A DNA stretch of 6,079 nt from an uncultured Collinsella sp. (GCA_959599635.1 CAUGJN010000115.1:1-6079), one strand, 5' to 3'; shown: positions 1 to 6,051, numbered from the stretch's first letter. Made by a program: numbers and translations. The notes: generated from the letters alone by a model not told the origin.

Positions 1-1
1 C

Positions 2-967
2 TACAAGCAAGTACTTTCCATCGGCACCGCCGTGGTGCTGGGGTTTGCGCTGTTCACAGGGTCGCTCGACGGAGCGCCCAAGCTGTTGTCGTCGCAAAGC
101 GATGAGCAGGCGGCGGCTCTGGCCGAAAAACAAAACGAGAGTCCCAGCCGCACCGACGACGAGGCAGACCTGGTTGCCCGACTCGAATCGGGAACAGCGA
201 GCTCCCCGGACCCTCAAAACAGCCAGGACGTTGGCCATGATTCCGATTCCGCCGCGACCGACACCGGTAACGACGCTTCCACAGACGGCGCCGCCACCCC
301 CATCGACGAGGTCGAAAACCCCGATCTCGACCGCGCCCGCGGCGTATATCTCAGCAGCATTCCCGACTACGCGGGCAACCCCTACGTTGCCCTGCGCGCC
401 GACAGCACGCACCCGCTCGGCACGCCGTCATTCACGCTCGATGAATACGAGCGCGCCACCGAAGAGGGCTGCTTTAAGAAGTTCTCCAAGCTCGACAGCT
501 TGGGCCGCACACGCAAAGCGCTTGCCTGCGTGGGCCCCGAGTCGCTCGGTCAGGGCAAGCGCGGCGACATCTCGCGTATCCACCCCGCCGGATGGCATCA
601 GCAGCGCTACGACTTTATTCCGGGCCAGAGCCTCTACAACCGCTGCCACCTTATCGCCTGGTCGCTCTGCGGCGAAAACGCCAACCGCAAAAATCTCCTC
701 ACCGGCACGCGCTATCTCAATGAAACGGGCATGCTGCCGTTTGAAGAGCAGATTCTCGGCTACATCCGCGACACGGGCAACCATGTGCTCTATCGCATCA
801 CGCCCATGTACAACGAAGAAGAACTTGTCTGCCGCGGCGTGCGCCTGGAGGCACAGTCGGTCGAGGACCACGGCAAGACGCTGTGCTTCCACGTGTACTG
901 CTACAACCTGCAGCCGCATGTGCAGATCGACTACGCCACCGGCCGCAACCAGGCCTCGGGAGACTAG
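2..967 (+). CDS. DNA/RNA non-specific endonuclease, streptodornase/EndA-like, 5' partial
   Basis: Predicted secreted or membrane-anchored metal-dependent nuclease that cuts DNA and possibly RNA outside the cell. Counting codons from base 2, residues about 4-23 form a hydrophobic segment (signal peptide or anchor), and residues about 30-105 form a low-complexity Ser/Asp/Thr/Ala-rich acidic linker. The nuclease domain follows to the end. It shows LDSLGR near residue 165, GWHQQRYD near 198, and the catalytic-type motif YNRCHLIAW with His216 (codon 647-649). Next comes KNLLTGTRYLN, whose Asn240 (719-721) or Asn231 would be the metal-binding Asn, and then GMLPFEE and TGNHVLYRITP. This closely resembles streptococcal Spd-type DNases, in which Arg-Cys-His replaces the Arg-Gly-His of the DRGH motif. 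The frame is open to the window edge. The GTG at 32 lies inside the hydrophobic segment and lacks a ribosome binding site, so the true start is probably upstream. Roles in nutrient scavenging, DNA uptake or defence are inference only. Confidence 0.9.
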   Translation, partial: YKQVLSIGTAVVLGFALFTGSLDGAPKLLSSQSDEQAAALAEKQNESPSRTDDEADLVARLESGTASSPDPQNSQDVGHDSDSAATDTGNDASTDGAATPIDEVENPDLDRARGVYLSSIPDYAGNPYVALRADSTHPLGTPSFTLDEYERATEEGCFKKFSKLDSLGRTRKALACVGPESLGQGKRGDISRIHPAGWHQQRYDFIPGQSLYNRCHLIAWSLCGENANRKNLLTGTRYLNETGMLPFEEQILGYIRDTGNHVLYRITPMYNEEELVCRGVRLEAQSVEDHGKTLCFHVYCYNLQPHVQIDYATGRNQASGD

Positions 968-1030
968 GGCCAGCCAAGCTGCCCCCGAACCTAACATGAT
1001 CCGTTTTCCTCCGTCCCCAAGGGATCAAAT

Positions 1031-1060
1031 AAGGCCGCCCCGGTTGCCCAGGGCGGCCTT
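1031..1060. terminator. Bidirectional intrinsic terminator between convergent genes
   Basis: A perfect 10-bp stem, AAGGCCGCCC (1031-1040) with GGGCGGCCTT (1051-1060), encloses a 10-nt loop. On the + strand it is followed by a short T run (1059-1062). On the - strand it is followed by TTATTT. It lies between the convergent nuclease and EF-G-like genes and could stop transcription from both sides. The T tracts are short, so efficiency is uncertain. Confidence 0.8.
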
Positions 1061-1095
1061 TTCGTCAGCACCTACATTGCTGGCAAAACCACACG

Positions 1096-3171
1096 TTACT
1101 TGGCGCGGGCCTCCTCATAGCGCTCGACCAGCTTGGCCTGAACGTCATAGGGCACCTGCTCATAGCCTGCGGGCTTCATGGTAAAGTCGCCCGTGCCGCG
1201 CGTGATAGAGCGCAGGCGCGTCGAGTAATCCGTCAGCTCGGCAAGCGGCGCCTGGGCAATGACCACGGTGTCTCCGCGCTCATCGGTCTCCATGCCCGTC
1301 ACGCGACCGCGCGAGGCCGAGATGTCGCCCATCACGGCGCCGGCGTAGCTCTCGGGGATAGTCACCGTAATTTCCTCGATGGGCTCCAGCACCACCGGGT
1401 CGGCATCGGCGCACGCCTTGCGCAGGCCGATGCGAGCCGCCGCGCGGAACGCCATCTCGTTGGAGTCGACGCTGTGATACGAGCCGTCGTACACAGCCAC
1501 GCGAATGCCCGTGAGCGGGTAGCCGGCAATGATGCCGTCTTTCATGGTCTCCTGGACACCCTTGTCCACGGCGGGGATGAGCGAGCGCGGGATGCGGCCG
1601 CCCACGACCTCGTCAACAAACTCATAGCCGTCGCTCGTGCCGTCGGGCCCAATGAGCGGCTCCACGCGCAGCCAGCAGTCGCCGTACTGACCGGCGCCGC
1701 CGGTCTGCTTCTTGTGGCGACCCTGGGCGCTTGCCGTGCGGCGGATGGTCTCGCGATACGGAATGCGGATCGGCACGCTTTTGGCCACGACCTTGGTGCG
1801 GTCCTCCAAACGGTTGAGCAGCACCGAAACCTGTGCCTCGCCCACGGCGGAGATGATAGTCTGGCCCGTCTCCTCGTCACGGTCGATGCTCATGGTCGGA
1901 TCGGCCTTGCAAGCCTTCTCGATAAACGTGTAGAGCTTCTCTTCGTCGCCGCGATTCTCGGCCTCGATGGCAATGCGGTACTGCGAGTTGGGGAACTTAA
2001 ACGCCGCCGCCTCGACCTTGCCGGTAATGGAGAGCGTGTCACCCGTCTCTGCCGCCAGCTTGGGCGCCACGATAATGTCGCCGGCATAGGCGTGACCGAC
2101 CTCGGTCATGTCGCGGCCGCACATCACATACAGGTGAGCCAGACGATCGCTCTTGCGGGTGCGCGCGTTGATCAGCTCAAGGCCCGGCTCAAGCGTGCCC
2201 GTCAGCACCTTGATAAAGCTGATGCGGCCCTGCTGCGGATCGACCAGCGTCTTAAACACAAACGCCACCGGGCGGTCATCGTCGCTCGAAATCTTGAGCG
2301 AATCGCCGTCAATGAGCGGCATCTCGCCATAGTCGGTCGGCGCCGGGAAGTACGTCGCGATGTCATCCATCAGCGAGTTGACGCCCTGCTCTTTAATGCA
2401 ATCGCCCGCAAAGACCGGCACAAAGATGCGCTCGGCGATCGCCTTCGACAGCAGGCCTTCAAGCTCCTCCTGCGTCAGCGTCTCCTCGCCTTCCAGGTAC
2501 TTCATCATCAGCTCGTCGTCAGCCTCGGCCACCAGCTCGCACAGATGGTCGTGAGCCTCCTCGGCCTGGGCACGATACTCCTCGGGAATCTCCGACTCAA
2601 CGGCTTCGGTGCCGTTGCAATGGCGCGCCTTCATGCGCACCAGGTCGATAATGCCGTTAAAGTCCTCGCCCTCGCCCCAGGGAAGGGTCACGGCGCCCAA
2701 ACGCGTACCAAAACGCTCCTGCAGCAGGTCCATCGTGGTCGTAAAGCTGGCCTCGGAACGCGACAGGCGGTTCACGAACACCGCACGCGCCAGACGCAGG
2801 TCCTCCGCCGCATACCAAAGCTTAACGGTCGTAGGCTGCGGACCGGCCTCGGCGTCGACCACAAACAGAGCCGTCTCGCAAACGCTCATAGCGGCAAAGG
2901 CGTCACCGATAAAATCGGGGTAGCACGGGGCATCGAGCACGTTGATGCGGGCGCCCTTCCAGTCGATCGGCGCGATGGTCGTCGAGATGGAGAATGAACG
3001 CTTGACCTCTTCAGGGTCATAGTCGAGCGTGGGCTTGGTGCCGTCGTGGCCGCCCAGGCGGGCGGTCTTGCCGGAAAGGTGGAGCATGGCCTCGGCGAGT
3101 GAAGTCTTGCCCACCCCGCCTTGGCCTACGAGCACCACGTTCCTTACATTGCCGGTCTTGGGAGCACCCAT
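1096..3171 (-). CDS. Elongation factor G-like translational GTPase (EF-G paralogue)
   Basis: A 691-aa protein with the full EF-G layout: G domain about 1-280, domain II about 298-385, III about 394-470, IV about 471-590, V about 595-685. The P-loop is GQGGVGKT (16-23), as in EF-G-like paralogues rather than the AHVDAGKT of housekeeping EF-G. Two nucleotide-binding motifs deviate. G3 reads DAPCYPDF (80-87) where EF-G has DTPGHVDF, so the DxxG glycine is Cys83 and the catalytic-site His is Tyr84. G4 reads NRLS (134-137) instead of NKxD. Domain IV keeps QTGGAGQYGD (489-498) and the tip loop SYHSVDSNE (564-572). The ATG at 3171 is chosen because a strong AAGGAGGT precedes it and the EF-G homology begins there. 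The gene stands alone and ends at TAA (1096-1098) before the shared terminator. It probably binds ribosomes, but its exact role is unknown; a tetracycline-protection function is not supported by anything visible. Confidence 0.93.
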   Translation of the reverse strand: MGAPKTGNVRNVVLVGQGGVGKTSLAEAMLHLSGKTARLGGHDGTKPTLDYDPEEVKRSFSISTTIAPIDWKGARINVLDAPCYPDFIGDAFAAMSVCETALFVVDAEAGPQPTTVKLWYAAEDLRLARAVFVNRLSRSEASFTTTMDLLQERFGTRLGAVTLPWGEGEDFNGIIDLVRMKARHCNGTEAVESEIPEEYRAQAEEAHDHLCELVAEADDELMMKYLEGEETLTQEELEGLLSKAIAERIFVPVFAGDCIKEQGVNSLMDDIATYFPAPTDYGEMPLIDGDSLKISSDDDRPVAFVFKTLVDPQQGRISFIKVLTGTLEPGLELINARTRKSDRLAHLYVMCGRDMTEVGHAYAGDIIVAPKLAAETGDTLSITGKVEAAAFKFPNSQYRIAIEAENRGDEEKLYTFIEKACKADPTMSIDRDEETGQTIISAVGEAQVSVLLNRLEDRTKVVAKSVPIRIPYRETIRRTASAQGRHKKQTGGAGQYGDCWLRVEPLIGPDGTSDGYEFVDEVVGGRIPRSLIPAVDKGVQETMKDGIIAGYPLTGIRVAVYDGSYHSVDSNEMAFRAAARIGLRKACADADPVVLEPIEEITVTIPESYAGAVMGDISASRGRVTGMETDERGDTVVIAQAPLAELTDYSTRLRSITRGTGDFTMKPAGYEQVPYDVQAKLVERYEEARAK

Positions 3172-3175
3172 GATG

Positions 3176-3183
3176 ACCTCCTT
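3176..3183 (-). promoter_or_regulatory. Ribosome binding site of the EF-G-like gene
   Basis: AAGGAGGT on the - strand, with 4 nt between it and the ATG at 3171. It is a near-perfect anti-Shine-Dalgarno match. It fixes the start at 3171 rather than at the upstream in-frame TTG at 3282. Confidence 0.85.
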
Positions 3184-3311
3184 GCAGGGCCGCGCGCAAT
3201 GCGCGACGCCAACGGGGAGAGTTCGCGGTCGATGCCGTCCCGGGAGCAGCATGGTCGGCAGCCGAGCCGACTCACCCTCCAAATGTCCTATGCCACCACC
3301 CTACCCTTGCA

Positions 3312-3359
3312 GCCGCCTGTCCATGCAGACCTTTCGGCACGCGTATGGATACAGGCGGC
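3312..3359 (-). other. Long interrupted hairpin in the EF-G-like leader
   Basis: Outer arms GCCGCCTGT (3312-3320) and ACAGGCGGC (3351-3359) pair perfectly over 9 bp. Inside, after a 2-nt bulge, CCAT (3321-3324) pairs with ATGG (3345-3348). In the - strand RNA the apex can close as GCC-GAAA-GGU, a GNRA-type tetraloop. No T run follows on either strand, so it is not a simple terminator. It lies about 140-190 nt upstream of the EF-G-like start. A regulatory leader structure is possible, but no known riboswitch was recognised. Confidence 0.5.
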
Positions 3360-3407
3360 GAGAGGAGGGGGCGAGCTTGCAAGGCGATTATTGAACCCCG
3401 CGGATGC

Positions 3408-3444
3408 AAAAAACCGCCGCAGATGATAAGACCTGCGGCGGTTT
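3408..3444 (-). terminator. Intrinsic terminator of the amino acid ABC transporter operon
   Basis: A perfect 12-bp stem, AAACCGCCGCAG (3411-3422) with CTGCGGCGGTTT (3433-3444), has a 10-nt loop. Read on the - strand, the stem runs directly into TTTTTT (3413-3408), the classic rho-independent layout. It lies 33 nt after the ATPase stop codon and closes the operon. Confidence 0.93.
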
Positions 3445-3477
3445 CACCTCAATAAACAGTTGAGCAAATAGCTGAGC

Positions 3478-4242
3478 CTACCCCTCGATACGGCTCAAGA
3501 ACTCACGGGTGCGCTGCTCGCGCGGATGGTCGATGACCTGCTCGGCAGGACCCTCCTCGACAATACGACCGCCATCCATAAAGACCACGCGGTCGGCAAC
3601 ATCGCGCGCAAACTGCATTGCGTGGGTCACGATCACCATCGTCATGTTCTGCGCAGCGAGGTCCTTAATGACACGCAGCACCTCGGCCGTCAGCTCGGGA
3701 TCGAGCGCCGAGGTCGGCTCGTCAAAGAATAAGATTTCCGGATCGAGCGCTAGGGCGCGGGCAATACTCACGCGCTGCTGCTGACCGCCCGAAAGCTCAC
3801 ACGGCACCTTGTTCTCGTTGCCCGTCAGCCCCATTTGCGCAATCAGCTCGTGAGCGCGGGCTTCCGCCTGCTCGCGCGGACGCTTAAGCACACGAATCGG
3901 CGCATCGATGATGTTTTTCATCACGGTATAGTGCGGGAACAGATTGTAGTTCTGAAACACCAGGCCAAACCGCGAGCGCGCTTGCTTGGGCACATCGCCC
4001 TTCGCATAGACCGCGCCCGAACCCGCATCCGTCGCAACGGCAAGGTCTCCAAACGAGAGCGAGCCTCCGTCGAGTGTCTCGAGCAGCGTGGCACACCGCA
4101 GCAGCGTGGACTTGCCGCCACCCGAAGGTCCGATAATCGCCACGACCTCGCCACGCTTCACCTCAAGCGAGATATCCTTGAGCACCTCATTGCCGCCAAA
4201 CGCCTTACGCGCGTTCGATATATTCATTACCGAATTAATCAT
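3478..4242 (-). CDS. Polar amino acid ABC transporter ATP-binding protein (GlnQ/HisP family)
   Basis: A 254-aa cytoplasmic ATPase that powers the importer encoded by the two preceding genes. All ABC motifs are intact: Walker A GPSGGGKST (38-46), Q-loop Gln97 in VFQNYNLFP, signature LSGGQQQR (150-157), Walker B ILFFDEP (170-176), D-loop SALD (178-181) and H-loop His207 in VTHAM. The segment between the first strands and the Q-loop (about 65-90) is slightly longer than in the shortest GlnQ proteins, reminiscent of HisP. The start ATG at 4242 overlaps the permease stop by 8 nt (ATGATTAA), which suggests translational coupling. There is no good Shine-Dalgarno sequence, and a second ATG five codons on (4227) is an alternative. 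The terminator follows after 33 nt. The family is certain, but the transported amino acid cannot be read from the ATPase. Confidence 0.96.
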   Translation of the reverse strand: MINSVMNISNARKAFGGNEVLKDISLEVKRGEVVAIIGPSGGGKSTLLRCATLLETLDGGSLSFGDLAVATDAGSGAVYAKGDVPKQARSRFGLVFQNYNLFPHYTVMKNIIDAPIRVLKRPREQAEARAHELIAQMGLTGNENKVPCELSGGQQQRVSIARALALDPEILFFDEPTSALDPELTAEVLRVIKDLAAQNMTMVIVTHAMQFARDVADRVVFMDGGRIVEEGPAEQVIDHPREQRTREFLSRIEG

Positions 4243-4927
4243 GGTAGTAATCCAATTTTTTCTCGGCAGCGCCCAGCAGCATCTCGACGACGAAGTTAAA
4301 GACCCAGTAGATCAGCGCCGCGATTGCAAACGGCACCATGCTCACCTGCGAGGCGACCAGCGCCTTGGCCGTCGAGAACATCTCACCCACGCCAATGGCA
4401 AACGCCAGCGACGTGTCCTTGACCAGTGTGATGATCTCGTTGCCCATCGCCGGCAGAATACGCTTGGCGACCTGCGGCATCACGATATACAGAAACGTTT
4501 GCATGCGCGAGTAGCCCAGCACCTCGGCGGCCTCATATTGACCGCGCGGAATGGACTGCAGGCCCGATCGATAGATCTCGGCAAAATAGCCGGCGTAGTT
4601 GATGATGAACGCCACGACGCACGCCGTCCACTTGGAATCGGGCGTGAGCGAAATGCCAAACACGTAGTACGGGGCAAAGTAGATGGCAAACATCTGCAGC
4701 ATGAGCGGCGTACCGCGCATGACCGAAATGTAGATGCGCGCAATCCAGCGGAGCGGCGTAATTTTGCTCATGCGCATAAACGCCACGGGGATTCCCAACG
4801 GAATCGACCCCAGCAGCGTTAGCACAAACAGCTGCAAGCTGACCAAGAATCCCTGGCCAAGCATCTGCATCATGACCTGAATAGACAACCCAAGCTCTCT
4901 TTCACAGTAACGGAACAGCGAACCCAA
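4235..4927 (-). CDS. Polar amino acid ABC transporter permease (HisM/GlnP family)
   Basis: Integral membrane subunit forming the import channel. In the 230-aa reading from TTG 4927, hydrophobic helices run roughly at residues 27-50, 61-90, 100-118 and 195-220. The cytoplasmic EAA loop that docks on the ATPase is visible as YEAAEVLGYSRMQTFLYIVMPQ (about 131-152), followed by NEIITLVKDTSL. MRGTPLMLQ (70-78) is typical of HisM/GlnP permeases. The start is uncertain. TTG 4927 has no clear ribosome binding site. TTG 4888 has AGAGAG (4895-4900) six nt upstream and would give 217 aa. ATG 4873 would give 212 aa. All three keep every predicted helix. The gene ends inside the ATPase start (8-nt overlap). 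It follows the binding protein gene across a 107-nt palindromic element. Substrate is not determinable beyond polar amino acids. Confidence 0.92.
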   Translation of the reverse strand: MGSLFRYCERELGLSIQVMMQMLGQGFLVSLQLFVLTLLGSIPLGIPVAFMRMSKITPLRWIARIYISVMRGTPLMLQMFAIYFAPYYVFGISLTPDSKWTACVVAFIINYAGYFAEIYRSGLQSIPRGQYEAAEVLGYSRMQTFLYIVMPQVAKRILPAMGNEIITLVKDTSLAFAIGVGEMFSTAKALVASQVSMVPFAIAALIYWVFNFVVEMLLGAAEKKLDYYHD

Positions 4928-4933
4928 TGCTAA

Positions 4934-5040
4934 AGCGGGTTTTCCAGGTGCCCGAGTTTGCCGTGAAAGAGGAGCGCCGCGTACTAAATGTACGCAAGCG
5001 ACGGTTTGAACGGCAAAATCGGGTGCCTGGGAAAGCCGCT
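4934..5040. repeat. 107-nt imperfect palindromic element between binding protein and permease genes
   Basis: Arms of 31 nt (4934-4964 and 5010-5040) are inverted repeats matching at 26 of 31 positions. They enclose a 45-nt loop that has its own perfect hairpin, GCGTAC-TAAAT-GTACGC (4979-4995), flanked by CGC (4975-4977) and GCG (4998-5000). As + strand RNA, three of the five arm mismatches become G-U pairs; as - strand RNA they are A-C mismatches. The outer right bases (5039-5040) lie in the binding protein's TAG stop. It resembles a mobile or dispersed palindromic repeat (MITE- or REP-like), and could also act as an mRNA-stabilising or attenuating hairpin inside the operon. There is no T run, so it is not a standard terminator. 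Confidence 0.8.
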
Positions 5041-5899
5041 ATTTGAGCACCCAGTTGTCGAAGGAAAGACCATAGCTTGAATACTTGTCGCACAGGTCCT
5101 TGACTGTGCCGTCCTCGTAGAGCGCCTTGAGCGACTCGGTCACGGCGTCGGCCGACTTGGTGTCGCCCTTCTTAAAGCCGACGGCGTAGTGCTCGCTGGA
5201 CAGCGGCTCATCAAGCTGCGTATAAGCATCAGGCTTGGCGGCAAGCTGATACTGGGCAATCGAAAGGTCGCAAGCCACGGCATCGACCGCGCCGCTCTCG
5301 AGCTGCATAAACGCCGTGTTGTACTCACCGATGGTGTCGAGCGTGGCAAACGTCGCCGCCAGATCCTTCTGGTCACCCTCAAGCACATCCTGCGCAGCGG
5401 AATCGGTCTGGGTAATCACGGTCTTGCCGGCAAGATCGTCCCAGCTCTTGATGCCTGCATCCTTCTTTACCACCAGCACCTGCTCGTTGAGCATGTACGG
5501 CTCGGAGAACGTGTAGTCGTCCTCGCGGCCCTCCATGGTAAAGCCGTTCCAGATGCAGTTGATGGCGCCGGAGTTGAGCAGCGTGTCCTTGGCATCCCAA
5601 TCGATGGCCTCGTAATCGACTTCCCAGCCCTGCTTATCGGCAACGGCCTTGGCAAGGTCGAGGTCAAAGCCCGTGTACTCACCGTCATCGCCCACAAAGC
5701 CGTACGGAGGATAGGACTTATCAAAGCCCACCACGAGCTTCTTGGACTCCGCAGCGCCCTTCACATCCTTGGCTGCGGCAGAACCGGCAGCGGAGCCCTT
5801 GCCGGCACCACCGCCGCAACCGACAAGACCAAGGCCAAGCACCGTGGCGAGCGAGCCGGCTAGACCAACAAACTGACGACGAGACATATCGGTATTCAT
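5039..5899 (-). CDS. Polar amino acid ABC transporter substrate-binding lipoprotein
   Basis: A 286-aa extracytoplasmic binding protein (SBP family 3) that captures the amino acid and delivers it to the permease. The N-terminus has a Tat-like motif SRRQFV (6-11), a hydrophobic stretch and a lipobox LVGC with Cys28 as the likely lipidated residue. A Gly/Ala/Ser-rich linker (29-50) follows. The binding domain starts at KLVVGFD (54-60) and contains the family signature GFDLDLAKAVA (77-87). Arg125 in MEGREDDYTFSEPY is the usual carboxylate ligand, and Asp201 in VACDLSIAQY is the usual amino-group ligand. The ATG at 5899 is chosen over GTG 5920 because GAGGGGG lies 6 nt upstream and the Tat motif begins close behind it. 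The first gene of the operon, it is expressed from the promoter at 5956-5984. Its TAG stop abuts the palindromic element. Substrate within the glutamine, glutamate, histidine or cystine group is unresolved. Confidence 0.95.
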   Translation of the reverse strand: MNTDMSRRQFVGLAGSLATVLGLGLVGCGGGAGKGSAAGSAAAKDVKGAAESKKLVVGFDKSYPPYGFVGDDGEYTGFDLDLAKAVADKQGWEVDYEAIDWDAKDTLLNSGAINCIWNGFTMEGREDDYTFSEPYMLNEQVLVVKKDAGIKSWDDLAGKTVITQTDSAAQDVLEGDQKDLAATFATLDTIGEYNTAFMQLESGAVDAVACDLSIAQYQLAAKPDAYTQLDEPLSSEHYAVGFKKGDTKSADAVTESLKALYEDGTVKDLCDKYSSYGLSFDNWVLK

Positions 5900-5905
5900 G
5901 GTATT

Positions 5906-5912
5906 CCCCCTC
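5906..5912 (-). promoter_or_regulatory. Ribosome binding site of the substrate-binding protein gene
   Basis: GAGGGGG on the - strand, 6 nt before the ATG at 5899. It supports that start over the in-frame GTG at 5920, which lies upstream of this site. Confidence 0.8.
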
Positions 5913-5918
5913 GATAGC

Positions 5919-5971
5919 ACTTTAGTTAGGTAAAGTGAGTCATGTAACGTCCAGAATCATACACTTTACCT
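5919..5971 (-). promoter_or_regulatory. Operator-like inverted repeats around the transporter transcription start
   Basis: A perfect 10-bp inverted repeat, AGGTAAAGTG (5928-5937) and CACTTTACCT (5962-5971), has half-sites centred 34 bp apart. A third, shorter copy, CACTTTA (5919-5925), forms a tighter inverted pair with TAAAGTG (5931-5937). One half-site fills the spacer right next to the -10 box; the others lie just downstream of the expected transcription start. This arrangement suits a repressor binding two or three sites. The regulator is not identified. Confidence 0.6.
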
Positions 5972-5984
5972 TGATAGAGTACAA
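5956..5984 (-). promoter_or_regulatory. Sigma-70-like promoter of the ABC transporter operon
   Basis: On the - strand, TTGTAC (-35, 5984-5979) and TATGAT (-10, 5961-5956) are separated by exactly 17 nt. The -10 matches TATAAT at 5 of 6 positions; the -35 matches TTGACA only at TTG. Transcription would start near 5949, giving a leader of about 50 nt that contains the ribosome binding site. The half-site at 5962-5971 overlaps the spacer. Confidence 0.65.
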
Positions 5985-6051
5985 GGGAGGGTTTGCCCGC
6001 CGGGTGCCGGGGCAGGGGTTAAGTTTGCTGCTCTACAGTCCTGCTCACGAC

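Larger units (their letters stand above)
3172..3407 (-). other. Long upstream region of the EF-G-like gene without a gene
   Basis: About 236 nt lie between the transporter terminator and the EF-G-like start codon. I find no convincing protein gene, tRNA or consensus promoter here. The in-frame extension from the TTG at 3282 adds 37 residues with no EF-G homology and is better read as leader. The region contains a long interrupted hairpin (3312-3359), a small hairpin CGCGC-AAT-GCGCG (3193-3205) just upstream of the ribosome binding site, and the site itself. The promoter must lie in this interval or in the preceding terminator, but I could not place it. Confidence 0.5.

Noticed and set aside
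45..1184. A 379-codon + strand frame over the nuclease gene and beyond
   Set aside because: It is dominated by Ala, Pro, Arg, Ser and Thr, runs through the terminator into the convergent gene, and overlaps a well-supported nuclease frame.
1474..2997. A 507-codon open frame on the + strand opposite the EF-G-like gene
   Set aside because: It lies wholly antisense to a clear five-domain EF-G homologue, is rich in Arg, Ala, Leu and His as expected of a high-GC shadow frame, and shows no recognisable family.
1096..3171. Calling the EF-G-like protein a tetracycline ribosomal protection protein
   Set aside because: The protein resembles EF-G-like paralogues in domain layout and P-loop, and no resistance context or Tet-specific feature is visible.
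3172..3282. Extending the EF-G-like protein by 37 residues from TTG 3282
   Set aside because: The strong AAGGAGGT at 3176-3183 directly before ATG 3171, and EF-G homology beginning there, make the extension implausible.
4088..4822. A 244-codon + strand frame opposite the permease and ATPase genes
   Set aside because: Its Arg/His-rich composition is typical of an antisense shadow, and it crosses the junction of two real genes.
5189..5863. A 224-codon + strand frame opposite the binding protein gene
   Set aside because: It is antisense to a clear SBP family 3 gene and has no recognisable domains of its own.
5900..5920. Starting the binding protein at GTG 5920
   Set aside because: The only good ribosome binding site (5906-5912) lies downstream of that GTG and fits ATG 5899.
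5928..5971. Reading the AGGTAAAGTG inverted repeat as an RNA hairpin or riboswitch
   Set aside because: One arm lies upstream of the -10 box and would not be transcribed from the proposed promoter, so a DNA-level operator fits better.
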